Assembly: GCA_026874595.1 (NCBI GenBank)
Contig: CM049322.1
Span: 44,270,840-44,334,839 of the forward strand
Origin: Sipunculus nudus
Taxonomy: Eukaryota; Annelida; Sipuncula; Golfingiida; Sipunculidae
Direction: 5' to 3'
DNA: 64,000 nucleotides
The number at the start of each line of letters is the position of its first letter. Position 1 is the stretch's first letter. Positions 1 through 12,354 of this stretch are shown here, in pieces. A model generated the notes under the pieces. The model did not search any database, was not told where the DNA came from, and saw only the letters and a list, made by a program, of their open reading frames with translations. The position numbers and the translations under genes were made by a program.

Positions 1-257
1 GACACGTTTGAGGTAAAGTAGGCCATGCATATCAACAAAGTTTCATCCGCACATTCTGGCGTAAATCACTATAGGAAAGATTGAATATAAGTTTCTGCGG
101 TAATTTAATGTAATTCCGTCATAAACGTTTGACAATAGAGTAACAAAGAACATCCATATATATAGAGAGAACTAATCCACTGTCGGTACCAAGTTCTTTA
201 TGTAGATTTTTAGTCATAAGTCACCAAATAAAAATGGATAGTTTTATACTTATATAT
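1..257. other. AT-rich flank, no feature seen
   Basis: I see no gene, repeat family or RNA signature here. It leads into a (GA)n microsatellite. Confidence 0.5.
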
Positions 258-274
258 GAGAGAGAGAGAGATAA

Positions 275-326
<52 letters not shown>
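258..326. repeat. (GA)n microsatellite
   Basis: Almost pure AG dinucleotide tract with one short interruption (ATAAAGGG) near its left end. The ORF reading RERERE through it is an artefact of the repeat. Confidence 0.95.
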
Positions 327-331
<5 letters not shown>

Positions 332-2553
332 TCGCTTCATCAATTATTTAATACTGGGGCAGGATCTAAACCATCTGACCCAGGCCAAAGTGTACATGGT
401 AAGAAGGTATCACTGGCAGATAATATGAAATATATTAATTATGATATAAACTGTTGATTAACGCGTGACGCAACTTTCTTATATTAATCCAGGATTTATA
501 ATACTATTATATTAGCCGTTTATTTGGTAGGACAGGTCCATAGGTACACGCAGTGGACGGGTTGACTATGGGCCGAATTTACCTACGTTCATGGCGTGTG
601 ATATATTTCTTTTCTGATAGATGGCGCTGCGATAGATATGTCATAATCGTATGTCGGATTCCGCAAATCGGATGCTAAAATTCGGAAAATACCTGGCAAC
701 CTTCACTCTAAAAAATGGAGTCCTTGATGGTAATTCTAAGAACTCGCATGTTTCTATCTGAAATGTACATGTTTGGACTTCAAGACCAAGCATGTGAAAT
801 TTAGAGGTGTAGTCGTAGAGGAATTGCGTGACATCGATTTAGTCTCGCCACCATCAGTTACAATATAGATAGTGAAATCATATATTTCTTTTTTTCTGTC
901 TATTCATTTACTACCAATCATATTTCAGTGAAAAGATCAATTCTGTCTTGGATAAATACTCGGTTACCAACACCATTCAAAACACATATAGCATATTACC
1001 AGTGCTTTCGTTGGGACATCTCGGCGTGACATCAGCCTCGGTTGAGCGGGACGAGTTTTCCACGAGTGAGTAGGGCTTGATCATTCGCATGCAATAGAAT
1101 AGCGTCACAGAGCCTTGACGTTGAAAAATATTTTCCCATATTTTGGCTAGCCCTTGTTGGCTCATGCCATTATGCCAGGTTGTTTTTGAATTATCCAGAA
1201 TTAACTGCTTGTTTAGAAATAACGGGGAGGGTGTGGGGGGGGGGGGGTTTGCTTCACAGCATCCAGACCAGTATTCTGTGAAAAGAAGATGCTGGGAGTA
1301 TAAAGCGGAATTCAGCTAACAAGTTAATTCCAAAGTCCAGAAAACCTCAAATTAATTGACTTTTTATAAATACATTTTGAGAAGTCCGGTTTTCTAGCTA
1401 TTTTGTATGAGCTTAAGATGCAGTGCTGCCCCCTAGTAGCGTACTGACACTGTATCTCGTACGGCTATTTGATATAGGGCTCTGTCATCGGCCCATGCAA
1501 TAATGAACATAAATATCTCAGGATTAAGGTAGACTATTGGAAATGACCTCATGAGCATGTCTTCGGCATCATTTCCGGCAGTTTAAGATAAAAAATGTGA
1601 TTATCCGAGGTGCACCTCCGGAGGAGCTTTGTTTGGACATTTGAGTACAGAGAGAGTCGACCCGTATGCCGGTGGTCGTGTTTCGTCATTAAATATGGGT
1701 GGATGTTGCTGCTCCACGGACCTCAATGACCTCTCTGACGCCCCTGTGGGAGGCCCTTGGATGTGCTTAGTTTTCGATTTTCCTGACTATTCTGACGCTT
1801 GGATTTATTTGACATCTACATCATCAAAGGCTTACAGTTATTTCAATTCTATCTTTTCAAAAGATAATTTTCCATACTTTTGGTCATTAAAAGCTGACTA
1901 TGGCCCTCATCTATGCAGGTTAACGTTGTTGAGGTAATTTCTCTGGAACATCAGGCCCCTCTTTAGCTTTAATTACAGTCAAGTCAACTCTCTCGGTTTA
2001 GTCAAATTACAACAGTTTCTGGCAGAAACCTGTTCAGCAAAGTTTCATTTCTTTCTTTATGCATAAAGGAAAACCCGTAATGGGCCACTTGGTGGAGTCT
2101 GGTTTGTGTGGTAGACGGTACCTTCTTTCGTCACCAGAGGGCGCTACAGTAGATGACACGACATGTTTTCACTGGACAGCATGAGAAACTGCATGTATTC
2201 ATATCGACTGAAAAAGGACACTGTTTTGCGGGTACTTCGTTTTATTGCGTGAATATTTCCAAATATTTATATATTTTGTAGTACAAAAAAGGAAGAGGAA
2301 TATGATTCGGCATAATTGTAATATATCTTATGATTATATGTACAACACAACAACAAGGGCCCAACAATTCCGACGTCCAATCCTATTTGCCAAGCCTTCC
2401 GCAGTGAGTTTGAGTCAACAGCATATTTAGGTTTTCATAAACGTAAGATATTCGCTGTTAATCAACGAACATGTGGCGGCATATATATGTTACAAACAGC
2501 TACAATCGCATGTTTGGTTTCTTGGGATAGTGTACATGAACGCAGTCTTGATG
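327..2553. other. Intergenic/intronic sequence, no recognisable gene
   Basis: This mixed-composition stretch contains a run of 13 G at about 1235-1247. An open frame at 1629-1937 (+) has no ATG at its start and no recognisable domain, although GT donor-like sites follow near 1919 and 1934. I do not annotate it as a gene. Confidence 0.4.
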
Positions 2554-2625
2554 TGGGATCTGGTAGCTCAGTTGAGTGAGCATCCAAATGCCAATGACTT
2601 GATGGTTTGAGTTCCTGCACGGAAT
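2554..2625 (+). repeat. tRNA-derived SINE head
   Basis: The sequence reads like the 5' part of a tRNA gene. An A-box-like TAGCTCAGTTGAGTGAGCA lies near 2563 and a B-box-like GGTTTGAGTTCC near 2604, about 25 bp further on. The acceptor stem does not close, so this is not a working tRNA. A (CT)n microsatellite follows directly, which is a common 3' arrangement for SINEs. It is a probable SINE fragment rather than a gene. Confidence 0.55.
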
Positions 2626-2631
2626 TCTCTC

Positions 2632-2677
<46 letters not shown>
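2626..2677. repeat. (CT)n microsatellite
   Basis: CT dinucleotide tract with one CG interruption, directly downstream of the tRNA-like SINE head; it may derive from the SINE tail. Confidence 0.95.
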
Positions 2678-2679
<2 letters not shown>

Positions 2680-3579
2680 GTCACCTATTTTGACAGAGAA
2701 ATTTTCATGCGTGTGTATAAATAATGCATGATTATGAATGGAGTTATACATCACGAGATCAACGATTGTGATATGTTTCTTATCCAATGCTGTTGTTGGA
2801 GTATAGCACTATCTATCACAATCACGTATTTTTTTTAAAGAAAGGACAGTCTATTAAAAAAAGGTATTTTATTTGCTTGCTTCACAAATATGTAAGATAT
2901 TTGTATGAACTCTCCCAGAGTTTACTTTGTACATGTTAACAAAATCACATTTACAATCATTGTTTAACCCTCTTCGTATTTAGTCAAATTTTAATTTCTC
3001 CATTTTATATTCATAATGTGTTTCAAAATATGTAAAAACAAAATATCAGTTCTTATATTCAATTAATAGTCACCGTTTTCCCTGTGAAAACACCAAAGTC
3101 CTCAGCAGTATAAGCTTATCTCATCAGATGGCGCATTGGGTTTCGCCAGACGAAGTGGAGTGCGTACTTGAAAAAAAAAACTTTGAATGGTTATTGTTGC
3201 TTATAGATAAAAACAAAATGTTCATAAACAGAGACGCTGATTTTATTATGCAAATATACTTCTACTTGGAGGTATTTTTGTAAGTAAAACATTTCTAGTT
3301 TGAAAGAGAGGTTAATGAGTTATATTAATATGATAGCCTACCTACATTATGCAGGGAATGAGAAAAAAAAGTCAATTTTATGCAGGGATTTAAAAATTCA
3401 GTTTGATGACAAACACCGTCTGACAAAGTAATAAGTTGTTTAAGATAAACGAAAGAATCCGTTAAAGAATGCTACACTGTCGCAACAATTATACCAGGCT
3501 AAAACCTACCTTAGCGATCACATTAATTAACTATCATTTATACCACATGGATCATGTGACGATACCCTCAAGTACCATT
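2678..3579. other. AT-rich, no recognisable feature
   Basis: I see no coding or structural signal beyond short A and T runs. Confidence 0.4.
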
Positions 3580-3650
3580 GGTGGAAGCGTAGTTTAACGG
3601 CTAGGATTCGCTCGTGCTCTCGGAATAGCCTTTGAACCTACACACAATTA
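3580..3650 (+). repeat. Degenerate tRNA-like (SINE) fragment
   Basis: GCGTAGTTTAACGGCTAGG resembles the 5' half and A box of tRNA-Glu/Asp-like genes. A weak B box (CCTTTGAACCTAC) follows about 40 bp later. Stems are not preserved. It may be an old tRNA-derived SINE or a tRNA pseudogene, and chance resemblance is possible. Confidence 0.3.
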
Positions 3651-4129
3651 ATTTTGCTTATCAGTCGCAGCGCGCATTGGTTCAAAGATCAGTTTGTACA
3701 GCTAAAGTGCGCACAAAGAGTTGGCGCAAGACACATTTATCAGCTCCCCTTTAGAGTTTTTTTTTGTTCCTGGTCCCACCAACATGTGTATTGGATTAAC
3801 ATAGGTAATTAACTCCAACAAGTCTGGATAAGAATTATCTGTTCATTAACATTTCATGTTCTAATGAAGATCATCTAAAAAGACAATAACTGTCTCCCGA
3901 TGTAAGCTTCCCCGATGTAAGACCTACTGACATTCATTTTTCTTAATAATTTGTTTATACACAGGATATACTATACATACTGTTACATACATAATACACT
4001 ATATACAGAAGAATATATACATAAGCACATTTATATATAACTTTGAGGCAACAATGTGTTCTTTATGTCACATGTAGAGAAATATATAAATATATTTCAT
4101 TTAAATATTTCCTAATCTTAAGTCCAACT

Positions 4130-4134
<5 letters not shown>
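3651..4134. other. AT-rich, no recognisable feature
   Basis: No gene-like signal was seen. Confidence 0.4.

Positions 4135-4196
<62 letters not shown>
4135..4196. repeat. (TA)n tract
   Basis: About 31 perfect TA units. Confidence 0.97.
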
Positions 4197-4197
<1 letters not shown>

Positions 4198-5405
4198 TAT
4201 TTTCTATCCTTATAAACTTTATCGATGTCAGTACCTTTAATATACGGCGGTTACCTGGTGGCCATGTCCATTGTACTTTCTGTATTCGTAGCAGATGTCC
4301 TATTTAAGACACAACCCTGATAGGAACATTGTTTTTTTCTGGTGTCTACAAATATTACTAATATATTATGACAAAGAAGGGTTCGTCGAGGCCCCGCTAT
4401 TTCAAGGCTCCATCTGGATTAAATCAAAAGGATCATTCTTATCCACCTTCGCCTCAACTATGTAACCGGCATTCCTGCTGACAAATGAAAAACAAGCTTC
4501 AATAGTGGCCGTATATGATTCTCCAAAATCACCTTACAATGAAGAATCAACATCCCCATATATGGAGGATTTACTTAGAAATAATTTATTTCAAATTTTC
4601 CAGAGCCCAATTGTAAACGATGATACCTTGATTTTGGTCTGTTTGTTCGTTAAGTAGTTTTAATATGAGTGCACTCGATATTTTGGTTGGTTTTAGGGGA
4701 AGAGCGAGAACATATTTACCGAACCCTCTGTCCTACTTTCTAAGATTTTTATAATCAACTTACAACATAATTATCCATGTTCAGCAGGGAGCCTTCTATT
4801 TCTATGGATTAATTTTTATGGTGGCATATTCTAGAGTTAGGACGGTGAACGTAAAGTCATTTTAGAGATTTTATAGTAGAAATGGGTATGGTAGAGAACA
4901 TTTATTGAAACTATATTTTGATTGCACATACAGAAGAAAACAAAGGAAAACACAACCTCCTCGCGGAACTGTTGCATATATAGGCAGAAGCATCGTTGAG
5001 ACAAGTATGTGTATGATACCTCTGTTCAAAGTTTATCTCCAGAATACACATGCCGACTTCCCGTTTGTAGGGGGCCAAAAAAAAATTAAAGATAACATTA
5101 AGCCATTTTGAGGCACTGAACCTGTGTCCAACATGGGGCATACAGTATTTCCGCTTGTAACTGAACTGTTAAAAACCTTCAACGACTATATTAATACTGC
5201 TGCCGTAATGGCCGAACATTTGAATCATGTCCATCGATGCTGCATTAGAATGATTCTCATTGAAATCATAGGAGTTGATTCATGAAGAGTAAACCCTGCG
5301 AGGTATCATTATATTTTTAATGGAAATGATGGATGGCACATATGTTAAAACGCTGTCACTCTTCAGAAATCATAACAACGCAATTTAATGTGTTTATATA
5401 GCTTT

Positions 5406-5411
<6 letters not shown>
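4197..5411. other. No recognisable gene
   Basis: Overlapping short frames near 4905-5141 on both strands have no ATG-supported start, domain or splice context, and I treat them as chance ORFs. Confidence 0.4.

Positions 5412-5480
<69 letters not shown>
5412..5480. repeat. (TA)n tract, left flank of an inverted-repeat element
   Basis: TA repeat with one TTT interruption. It ends exactly where the GTCAAGGCCC inverted repeat begins. Confidence 0.95.
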
Positions 5481-5483
<3 letters not shown>

Positions 5484-6189
5484 AAGGCCCAGATCCCAAT
5501 CTGGACCAATCGGTGATTGCTCCAGACCAGATCCCGATCGGGATTTAGTCCGGCCTAAACCCCAATCGGGATCTAGTCCAGCTCTTATCCAGACCAGATC
5601 CTGATCGTAATGTAAGCTGTCCATGAGTTGATACACGTAGAGATTATCCATATTTGAAAACTTGGGACTGAAAACTTCAAATGATACTTAATTTCTTATA
5701 TATGTCATCCATCTAACAATTTATCTACCTACAAAAATCATCAAATATGTACTCTTATTTACACACATTGAGTCAGCTTAAACTAGTTCAATTGTTAAAT
5801 AAAAATTGAATAAACAATCTGATGAAAATACTGGAAATAATAATTAAACTTGTAAAATAATACAAGGACTTGAAAAATAATTATAATAAATATAATCACT
5901 CAATTAATTCAAACTGAAATATTAGTATAGTTATTAAGGTATAATAATTAACACTGACAACAAACTTAATATGATTTGTCATTACTTATTAAATTATAAT
6001 TTCATACATCCTGTCAGGGACATAAGGATAGTCTGAATCTAGGTCTGGGCTGACCTGAACCTTGAAAAGTTCAGACAGGAACTCATTCTCTTTCTTTCAA
6101 GTTAATGATCAGGGTTTAGGCTGGACGAAATCCCGATCAGCATCTGGTCTAGACCAATCGCCGATTGGTCCAGATCGGGATCTGGGCCT

Positions 6190-6193
<4 letters not shown>
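5481..6193. mobile_element. Non-autonomous TIR (foldback/MITE) element
   Basis: The first ~83 bp (starting GTCAAGGCCCAGATCCCAAT) match, as an inverted copy with few mismatches, the last ~83 bp (reverse complement starting GTCCAGGCCCAGATCCCGAT). The arms are GC-richer and internally repetitive, with GATCNNGATCTGGACC-like words. The ~540-bp interior is very AT-rich and non-coding. Both ends abut (TA)n, consistent with a TATA or TA target, or with TA expansion at the insertion site. Length and structure fit a MITE. The superfamily cannot be assigned because no transposase is present. Confidence 0.75.

Positions 6194-6253
<60 letters not shown>
6194..6253. repeat. (TA)n tract, right flank of the inverted-repeat element
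   Basis: TA repeat with a single TATG interruption, starting directly at the right arm of the element. Confidence 0.95.
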
Positions 6254-8657
6254 CCTGACAGGCAAGGGACCGACATATTTTGTCTGTAATTTTCCTCCTT
6301 AATGGCCATATATTCGGCCTTGCAGTTTAAAAAATTTGCAAGTTGCGTATTTCTGCCACTGTCCTGCCAGTGCTGGCACACCTTTCTTTCAAGTTTCACG
6401 GGCGCGGATGAGCTTAACTTTCTCCGACAAAGTGAGCTCTTCCTAGGAGTACTGGTGATGGCCGCTGGTGGCAATTTCCGATTCTGTTCTTGCGTCGCTC
6501 GTTTGCGTTAATCTCAGTGGCAATGAAGTATAGGTCAACGTAGTAAACATTCGATGATTAAGGGGTTTGTTTGTGCTTGTTTTAGTTTCATGGGAATGAT
6601 GTTGAGTTTGAAAAGGGTTTCGCTGGCCCTTATGAGCAGGCTGGAAATCGTAAATATGTAAAAAAAATCACCACGGCTTTACGGCTTTATTTTACATAAA
6701 AAGCAGCTTTACTTATCAGGACATTAAGCCCTTTTAGTCCAGGTTTGGCACAAAGAAAGGCTTTGTTTGCTTCACTTAATTGCTTGATCAGATTTGATGG
6801 GGGAAGCCCTTGTATCGACTTCATCAAAATGAACCAGTGACAGATAAGTGCGCTGTCGGGCAATGGCTTCCCCGGGCTGCGCTGGAAGGAATTGTGAGCA
6901 CATCAGACCGTGCATGCCCTAAACATAGCGATTTTGTGACTGGGGGAATGCCCGTGTTAAACACGTTATTTACGTCAAAGCGTGTAACCTTTCAGCTTAG
7001 CATTATGTTTTTATATCTCCTTTTTATGGGCTTGCCAAGTTTAAGTGATAAGAGAAAATGGGTGGGGACCTGTTAACCTCGTTTAACAGGTGTCACTTGG
7101 TTCCCATAGGGATGATCTCTTCCGACCCTTACAATAAATCTTAAACAGTGTTGTTTTCCTGTCAGTGTGTAATATATTAAATTATTACCACGATAGGGCT
7201 TCTGCCCTATTTGCAATCAGGACATACCCAGGACTGGGAATTTACGTTTGCAAATTTCAAAACGTGCAAGAAGCAATACCCCTTACTGTTAACATTTCGT
7301 ATGTCACATAACTATGTCACTTATGATATGTTTGACGTGTATATGGTTGTTTAGTAATATCGAATTTCTTCCAGTGCATATGTCTTGGGTTACAAGCAAC
7401 AGCCATCAGCACTATAAATTCATATGATCGTTCCAATTTTGCCATTATTGTCCTATCAAGATTTTAATACAAATGTCTGTGGAAAAAAATAAAAGGATCA
7501 TATATGAGCATGTTTGTGTTTAAATGGGTACTACTCACAGTTACACTGTAATTGTGTATATAACTGAAAAAAAAACCGTTATGATGAAAATAACTATAAA
7601 CTTGTCGATTTTATTTATTATATCAACATGTAACAGACGTGAAAGACTTTCTCCTTAATCTCGGAACAAAAATACATGTCTAACTCCTGATAAAATAACT
7701 GGATCAGGTGAAACTCGGAGTATACATGTAAGAGGAAACTCGCAGCTGACACAAGATATTACTGTTTGTATGTTCTTATCACAGTAAAACATTGTTAAGA
7801 GTCGTACCGTCTTCCCTTTGTGTGGAAGGATTCTGGGGTCTGACTTGACTCATTCCTAGAGTATGCAACGATGTGCCTGATAAACCCTATCAGTTTGAAA
7901 TATATAACAAGATTGTAGTGTATTCGTTAATAGGAATGTTAAACCGGAGAACGTGGAAGTCATTGTAAGAACGTTCTGGAAACTTTAAACCTAGTTGAAT
8001 TAATACCGGACCCTCTCACTTAAGTGAAGGAATACGATTTTGTATGCAATACTGGTTTATGCATGGAGAGTATACAATTTTATTTAATGCGAATAGCAAC
8101 GCACCTATCCGCTTATTTTCCATGGATCTGAAAAGCTTACTCACCTTTCCGTTTCATCGGTGTGACCGTCTAGAAGATTCCGTCTTAACGGGATATCTGA
8201 CCCTCATGCTTTGTTTTGAGCAAAGAACAGATCAGTATTACACCAAGCAAGGTTTCTTTTAATGTTGATGAACAACCAGCCACGGTCCGTATTATTTTAT
8301 ACAGTAAACATTGGATTCCTTTAATACTGAAACAAGAAGAAAATACAAGGATAATATTAATAGATTCTAGCATTTTGTTAGGGTATCTGACGTTGTAGGC
8401 AATGGGCAGATGCAGGAAGGTGCTATTTTTTTAAGCTGATATTTAGCAAAACCTGTATGCCATTTAAGTGACCTGCATTAATATCAATAATATCCATGGA
8501 ACACACCTGTTTGTATTGGTAGAACGTTTACATTAGTTTAGGTTTTGTGAATCGGATTAGAAGGTATTCTTGCGTCTTTGTGGATGAAATGAACCCTGTA
8601 GATGACTTGCTAATACTCATTCCTCTGCTTGGGTAAGAAACATTAATTTTAAGGCAA
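6254..8657. other. No recognisable gene
   Basis: This stretch contains many A/T runs and a GC-normal patch near 6300-7080. Frames at 6302-6511 and 6810-7076 lack ATG starts at the given ends and have no family resemblance. A GTTAACCTCGTTTAAC dyad lies near 7072-7088. Confidence 0.4.
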
Positions 8658-9066
8658 ATGCTTGGAAATTGCACAATATATACCGTTTAGGAATCTATCT
8701 TTGAAATTGAATACGAATACTTCACTATACGTGTTTTTTTTTCATATTTTCTGTTCTACTGAAGTTGATCAAAGGTCGTCTACACAAGAGACGGGGAAGA
8801 AACGTAAAGACAAATTTGAATTTGGATTTCTGAAAAGCTTATTTAAATGTGAATGCATCTTTAAAGATTCATATCAAATTAAAATATATCAAAATGTAAA
8901 AGTACCTCTACTTATGGCATGGTGTTTAGATGAACATGACACGGCTTTCCATCCGTATCCGGTGGAATCTCTAACCATTACGGAACAATTCCCCCTATTG
9001 GATGGTTCACCTCTGACCCAAAATAAGAGAAAATTTATACCTACAACGAAGCTATATAAAATATAA
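8658..9066 (+). other. Unassigned 134-codon open frame, possible exon
   Basis: An open frame of mixed composition ends in TAA at 9064-9066. The frame start is TTG, and the nearby ATG at 8658 is in another frame. A T-rich tract followed by CTACTGAAG around 8730-8763 could be a weak splice acceptor. Translated residues after it include a lysine-rich stretch (TGKKRKDKFEF) and then a non-repetitive segment with no motif I recognise. It could be a terminal exon, a transposon relic or chance; I cannot choose. Confidence 0.2.
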
Positions 9067-10993
9067 GTCGTATTCGAAACAGTTACACGCTACTATATTC
9101 CGAAAGAGTCCGAGAGTATGTATCATTTTCCTGGGTTTGTTTACTTGTTGGGGTACTAAAGGTATAACAGGGAGATTTATCATTACAATACCAGATATAA
9201 TTTGTGGATTATTCTGTCTCATCTTGTAATCTATGTATTTTTGCTTTGCAATCAACTTTGATCAGAAGAGAAAATAATTTTCCATGAAATAACAGCCTGA
9301 GGGTGCCTCAAAGTGGAAACTCGAAAAGAAAACCGTTCGCTGGTTTATGTTATAGTCAGTCGTCCCCTGATGACTCGAGTCAGATTGATAATACCTCTAC
9401 GTACCTGGAACAGCCATCCCTTACTTCTTGGCCCGATCCAGAACATTTAACTCATAAATGAACTCCATCCATGCCCCGGTTTAAACCTGTTTGAAAAAGC
9501 ATGCTCTTTGGTGTTCATATGGTCGACTCATCACCGCCAGTTTCATCTGTTGCGTAGGCAATAGGCCTTTACTCTTTCCAAATTAAAGACATTGTATCGC
9601 CGGATATAACATCGGTTTCCAGAATTAATCCACTGTTCCGAATCGCGGATAATGCTGCTAATTCCTTCTTCAAAATCATATTTAAACAAATATTCCCTTG
9701 TTAAAAAAATTATTTTTGTCACATATAGAAGTAAAATATTTTGATTTCATATCTTCTGAAAATGAAAGCATTGCATATAAGACAAAAAAACTACAAATAT
9801 GCAAACAGGCGTTCTTTGAACTGGCAAAAATTATATTTTGACCGTTGTTTGTTAATTATCCTCTATATCTTATCGTTCTAGTGAATAATACTTTGTACTT
9901 TCATGCTAAAGTATGAAAATTATGTGTAGGAAATGGCCGTACCACTCTCCTGACAGATACCTCTTTTATCTTCATTAGAAAAATCCACAGGCAAAATATT
10001 CGTAATTCATGTGTCAAGCACGGCACAATTCCTCTTTTGGTAGAAATTTCCTCTTGTATATACCTCAGCTATATGCAAATTATTTATTTTTTTTATAACA
10101 GTGTGAGAATTTGACGTACTTTTAAACAATTTATAACATTTTTGTGCAGGCGACAATTTAATTTCTTTCAACATAAATATAACATACTAAACTTAAACAA
10201 ATAGAATGAGGTTTTTCCTTAAAACGGCGATTAAATGTAGGATTGGCTACCTCAATAATAAATTGGCGTTCTACAAATAAAAAAAAAGGAATATACAAGC
10301 ACCCTGGTATGGTTTTGAACAATCGAGCCCAAGGGAACTCATACAACTATATTCATCTCACACCCTACCAGGTTGCCTGGGTTTTATTTGTTGCCATAGT
10401 ATGGGATATCATTTGATATTCCTTTATATTTTTACAGAACGGGAGGCCTCTCTTGCCAGCGCATCTGATGCATTGGACTGTGACATCGTGCCATGAATTG
10501 CATAAATATACCTGTTTTCAATATGGCAATATAGGCAAGTTTAATATGCAATAAAATAAAATATAAATATTTAATGTGATGTATTAGCTTAAGAAACCCG
10601 CCAGTATTTCCAAACTTTGCTACTAGCCACATCAGAGCGGATAGGTGGATCAAATTGATCACATAACATAAATAGTGGGTCCCAACATTATCTCTATTTT
10701 TTATATGTTAGATACGTTACACAGAAAGATATATATGGTCGTCAATATTCACATACTGGTAGGCGTACCTGTAATGTATTTTTATAGCACGAAATCATTA
10801 TCGATATCATATTAAGAAGGTTTTACCTTATACACTGTTGCCGCCCTTCGCCTCAAGAGAGACATATAGCCGGGCACACACACTTCAGACCATCAAATCC
10901 TTTAAGAATTGATATGCATGAATAGCTTTAAAAAGATCAGAATAGTATTAGATTTATGACTTTGGGAATCGCCAGGTGAACTTAGACATTTGA
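9067..10993. other. AT-rich, no recognisable gene
   Basis: No coding or RNA signature was seen. Short frames near 10158-10662 are unsupported. Confidence 0.4.
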
Positions 10994-11080
10994 ATATATA
11001 TATATATATTTATATATATATATATATATAAATATATATATATAGATAGATAGATAGATAGATAGATTGATAGATAGATA
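10994..11080. repeat. (TA)n followed by (TAGA)n
   Basis: Interrupted TA tract to about 11043, then about nine GATA/TAGA units. It marks the 3' edge of the Penelope-like element remnant. Confidence 0.9.
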
Positions 11081-11084
11081 AAAG

Positions 11085-11175
11085 GATGAAAATGCCTTAG
11101 TGGTGACTAACTGTTTATTTCATTCATGAGCTTTCGCAGCTTATAGCTCCTTCGTCAGGTGCCAAGTGGAAAGGT
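11085..11175 (-). ncRNA. Hammerhead ribozyme motif of a Penelope-like element
   Basis: On the minus strand the conserved core CTGACGA (complement of 11152-11158) is followed by a stem-II hairpin, AGGAGCT-ATA-AGCTGC, and then GAAA (complement of 11132-11135). The core is followed by GCTCATG and an AAATAAACAGTTAGTC tract, the arrangement known from hammerhead-bearing pseudo-LTRs of Penelope-like elements. Stem III looks weakened, so self-cleavage may be lost. It lies downstream, on the same strand, of a GIY-YIG endonuclease remnant, which supports the identification. Confidence 0.65.
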
Positions 11176-11746
11176 TTTGCAATCGGTTGTGTGTATATAT
11201 ATATATATATGCATATTTGTAAGATAAGCAGTTTCTAATGACCATAATGCGTGGTATAGTGTGATGGATCTGTGATTGGCTACTTATTACTGTTGACCCA
11301 GGTTCCGAGAGTGTCATTTTTATTTTTACCTATTATGCTAGGTTATGAGTGTCCCGGTTATGTTGAGTTCATGTCCTCTGACACATTAATGGTTTGAAGA
11401 TCATAATGCTCATCGGCATAATACTGATGATGATAGACGACTTATGTGGTGGCGATCTGGTAGTTCAAGTCCATGATTATGCATAGAGATAATCAATACA
11501 TAAATGGTATATAAAATGAATATATAAAATAGCCTTTCTGAGAGAATTTACGTATAAGTTGCTGACGTTTGTGGCTCGCTTGATATTACTATTTTGTGTA
11601 AGCCTGAGAGGTGATCTCACAACACGGCGGTATCAGTGGCGGGAATGTGCAGGTATGCGCGAGGAATGACGTCACGTCAATATCGATATGGAGGGTTCGA
11701 TCGGTGTTATTAATACGATGGTAGGTCTTAATGTCTCTAGTGTGAT
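11176..11746 (-). mobile_element. Penelope-like element, region between endonuclease and ribozyme
   Basis: This stretch joins the GIY-YIG remnant to the downstream hammerhead motif. In the endonuclease frame it carries many stops. A (TA)n patch is at about 11195-11210. It is assigned to the element by position only. Confidence 0.45.
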
Positions 11747-12048
11747 ATGAAACCGGCATCGCGATTTATTACTTTTCTTATGGTGTCAAATTTGTCAATC
11801 TATATAATTTCCCATATCTGTCGTTGTCGTGTGTCTGTTTGGTGCCCCTTCAGAACGCAACTCTTTGTGCATGCTTACGATAGTTTCTGTTGAGAGAAAT
11901 GTTCTTCGACAGGTAAGTGAGTGTCTTGCGCCTTAATGGACAGTTTCTGGCCAATCCTGATACATATCATGAAGCTGGTTTCGCCTATATAAATAACTTC
12001 TGGACATATTTTACATAATATGGCATAAACTACACCTTTACTGGTGCA
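11747..12048 (-). pseudogene. Penelope-like element GIY-YIG endonuclease remnant
   Basis: The minus-strand frame starting at the complement of 12048 reads CTSKGVVYAILC, then VIYIGET, then PVEEHFSQ, VLKG, and IDKFDTIRKVINRDAGF. This follows the order of the GIY-YIG nuclease at the C-terminus of Penelope-like retroelement polyproteins: the GVVY and YIGE strands, a conserved PV-x-HF segment, and a late LN/INRD motif. The usual GIY Arg/His region is degraded, and two in-frame stops interrupt the sequence. No upstream reverse transcriptase is visible because (TA)n and an inverted fragment begin at 12052. It is a 5'-truncated, dead copy. Confidence 0.75.
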
Positions 12049-12049
12049 G

Positions 12050-12051
<2 letters not shown>

Positions 12052-12101
<50 letters not shown>
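12052..12101. repeat. (TA)n tract
   Basis: About 25 TA units, separating the Penelope-like endonuclease remnant from an inverted element tail. Confidence 0.95.
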
Positions 12102-12106
<5 letters not shown>

Positions 12107-12279
12107 AGATAAACAGTTACGCCTTTTAGATGGTAAAAATCTGTTTTTTGAATATTGTTTTACCACCTGAAGAGGAAGTTTTTGTACTTCGATAGCTAAT
12201 GTGTTAATAAACTAGTCTATGTAAAAGGCATCACTGTTTATCTTAACTTTCGCTTCAACTAAAGACTAACACGGCTATA

Positions 12280-12281
<2 letters not shown>
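12102..12281 (+). mobile_element. Inverted Penelope-like element tail with hammerhead core and 32-bp inverted repeat
   Basis: CTGAAGA at 12177-12183 is followed by a GGAAGT...ACTTC hairpin and GATA (GAAA in an active core), then GCTAATGTG and AATAAACTAGTC, and ends in GACTAACACGGCTATACC. This resembles the 3' pseudo-LTR of hammerhead-bearing Penelope-like elements, here in plus orientation. The first ~32 bp (AGTTAAGATAAACAGTTACG) are an inverted copy of 12217-12248, so the segment can fold back. The damaged GAAA suggests an inactive ribozyme. Confidence 0.55.

Positions 12282-12350
<69 letters not shown>
12282..12350. repeat. (TA)n tract
   Basis: About 34 TA units directly after the Penelope-like tail. 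Confidence 0.95.

Positions 12351-12354
<4 letters not shown>

Noticed and set aside
1629-1937. 102-codon open frame on the plus strand
   Set aside because: It starts at TTG with no splice-acceptor support and no recognisable domain; likely chance.
2554-3650. Functional tRNA genes at 2.55 and 3.58 kb
   Set aside because: A and B boxes are recognisable but acceptor and anticodon stems do not pair; better read as SINE or tRNA relics.
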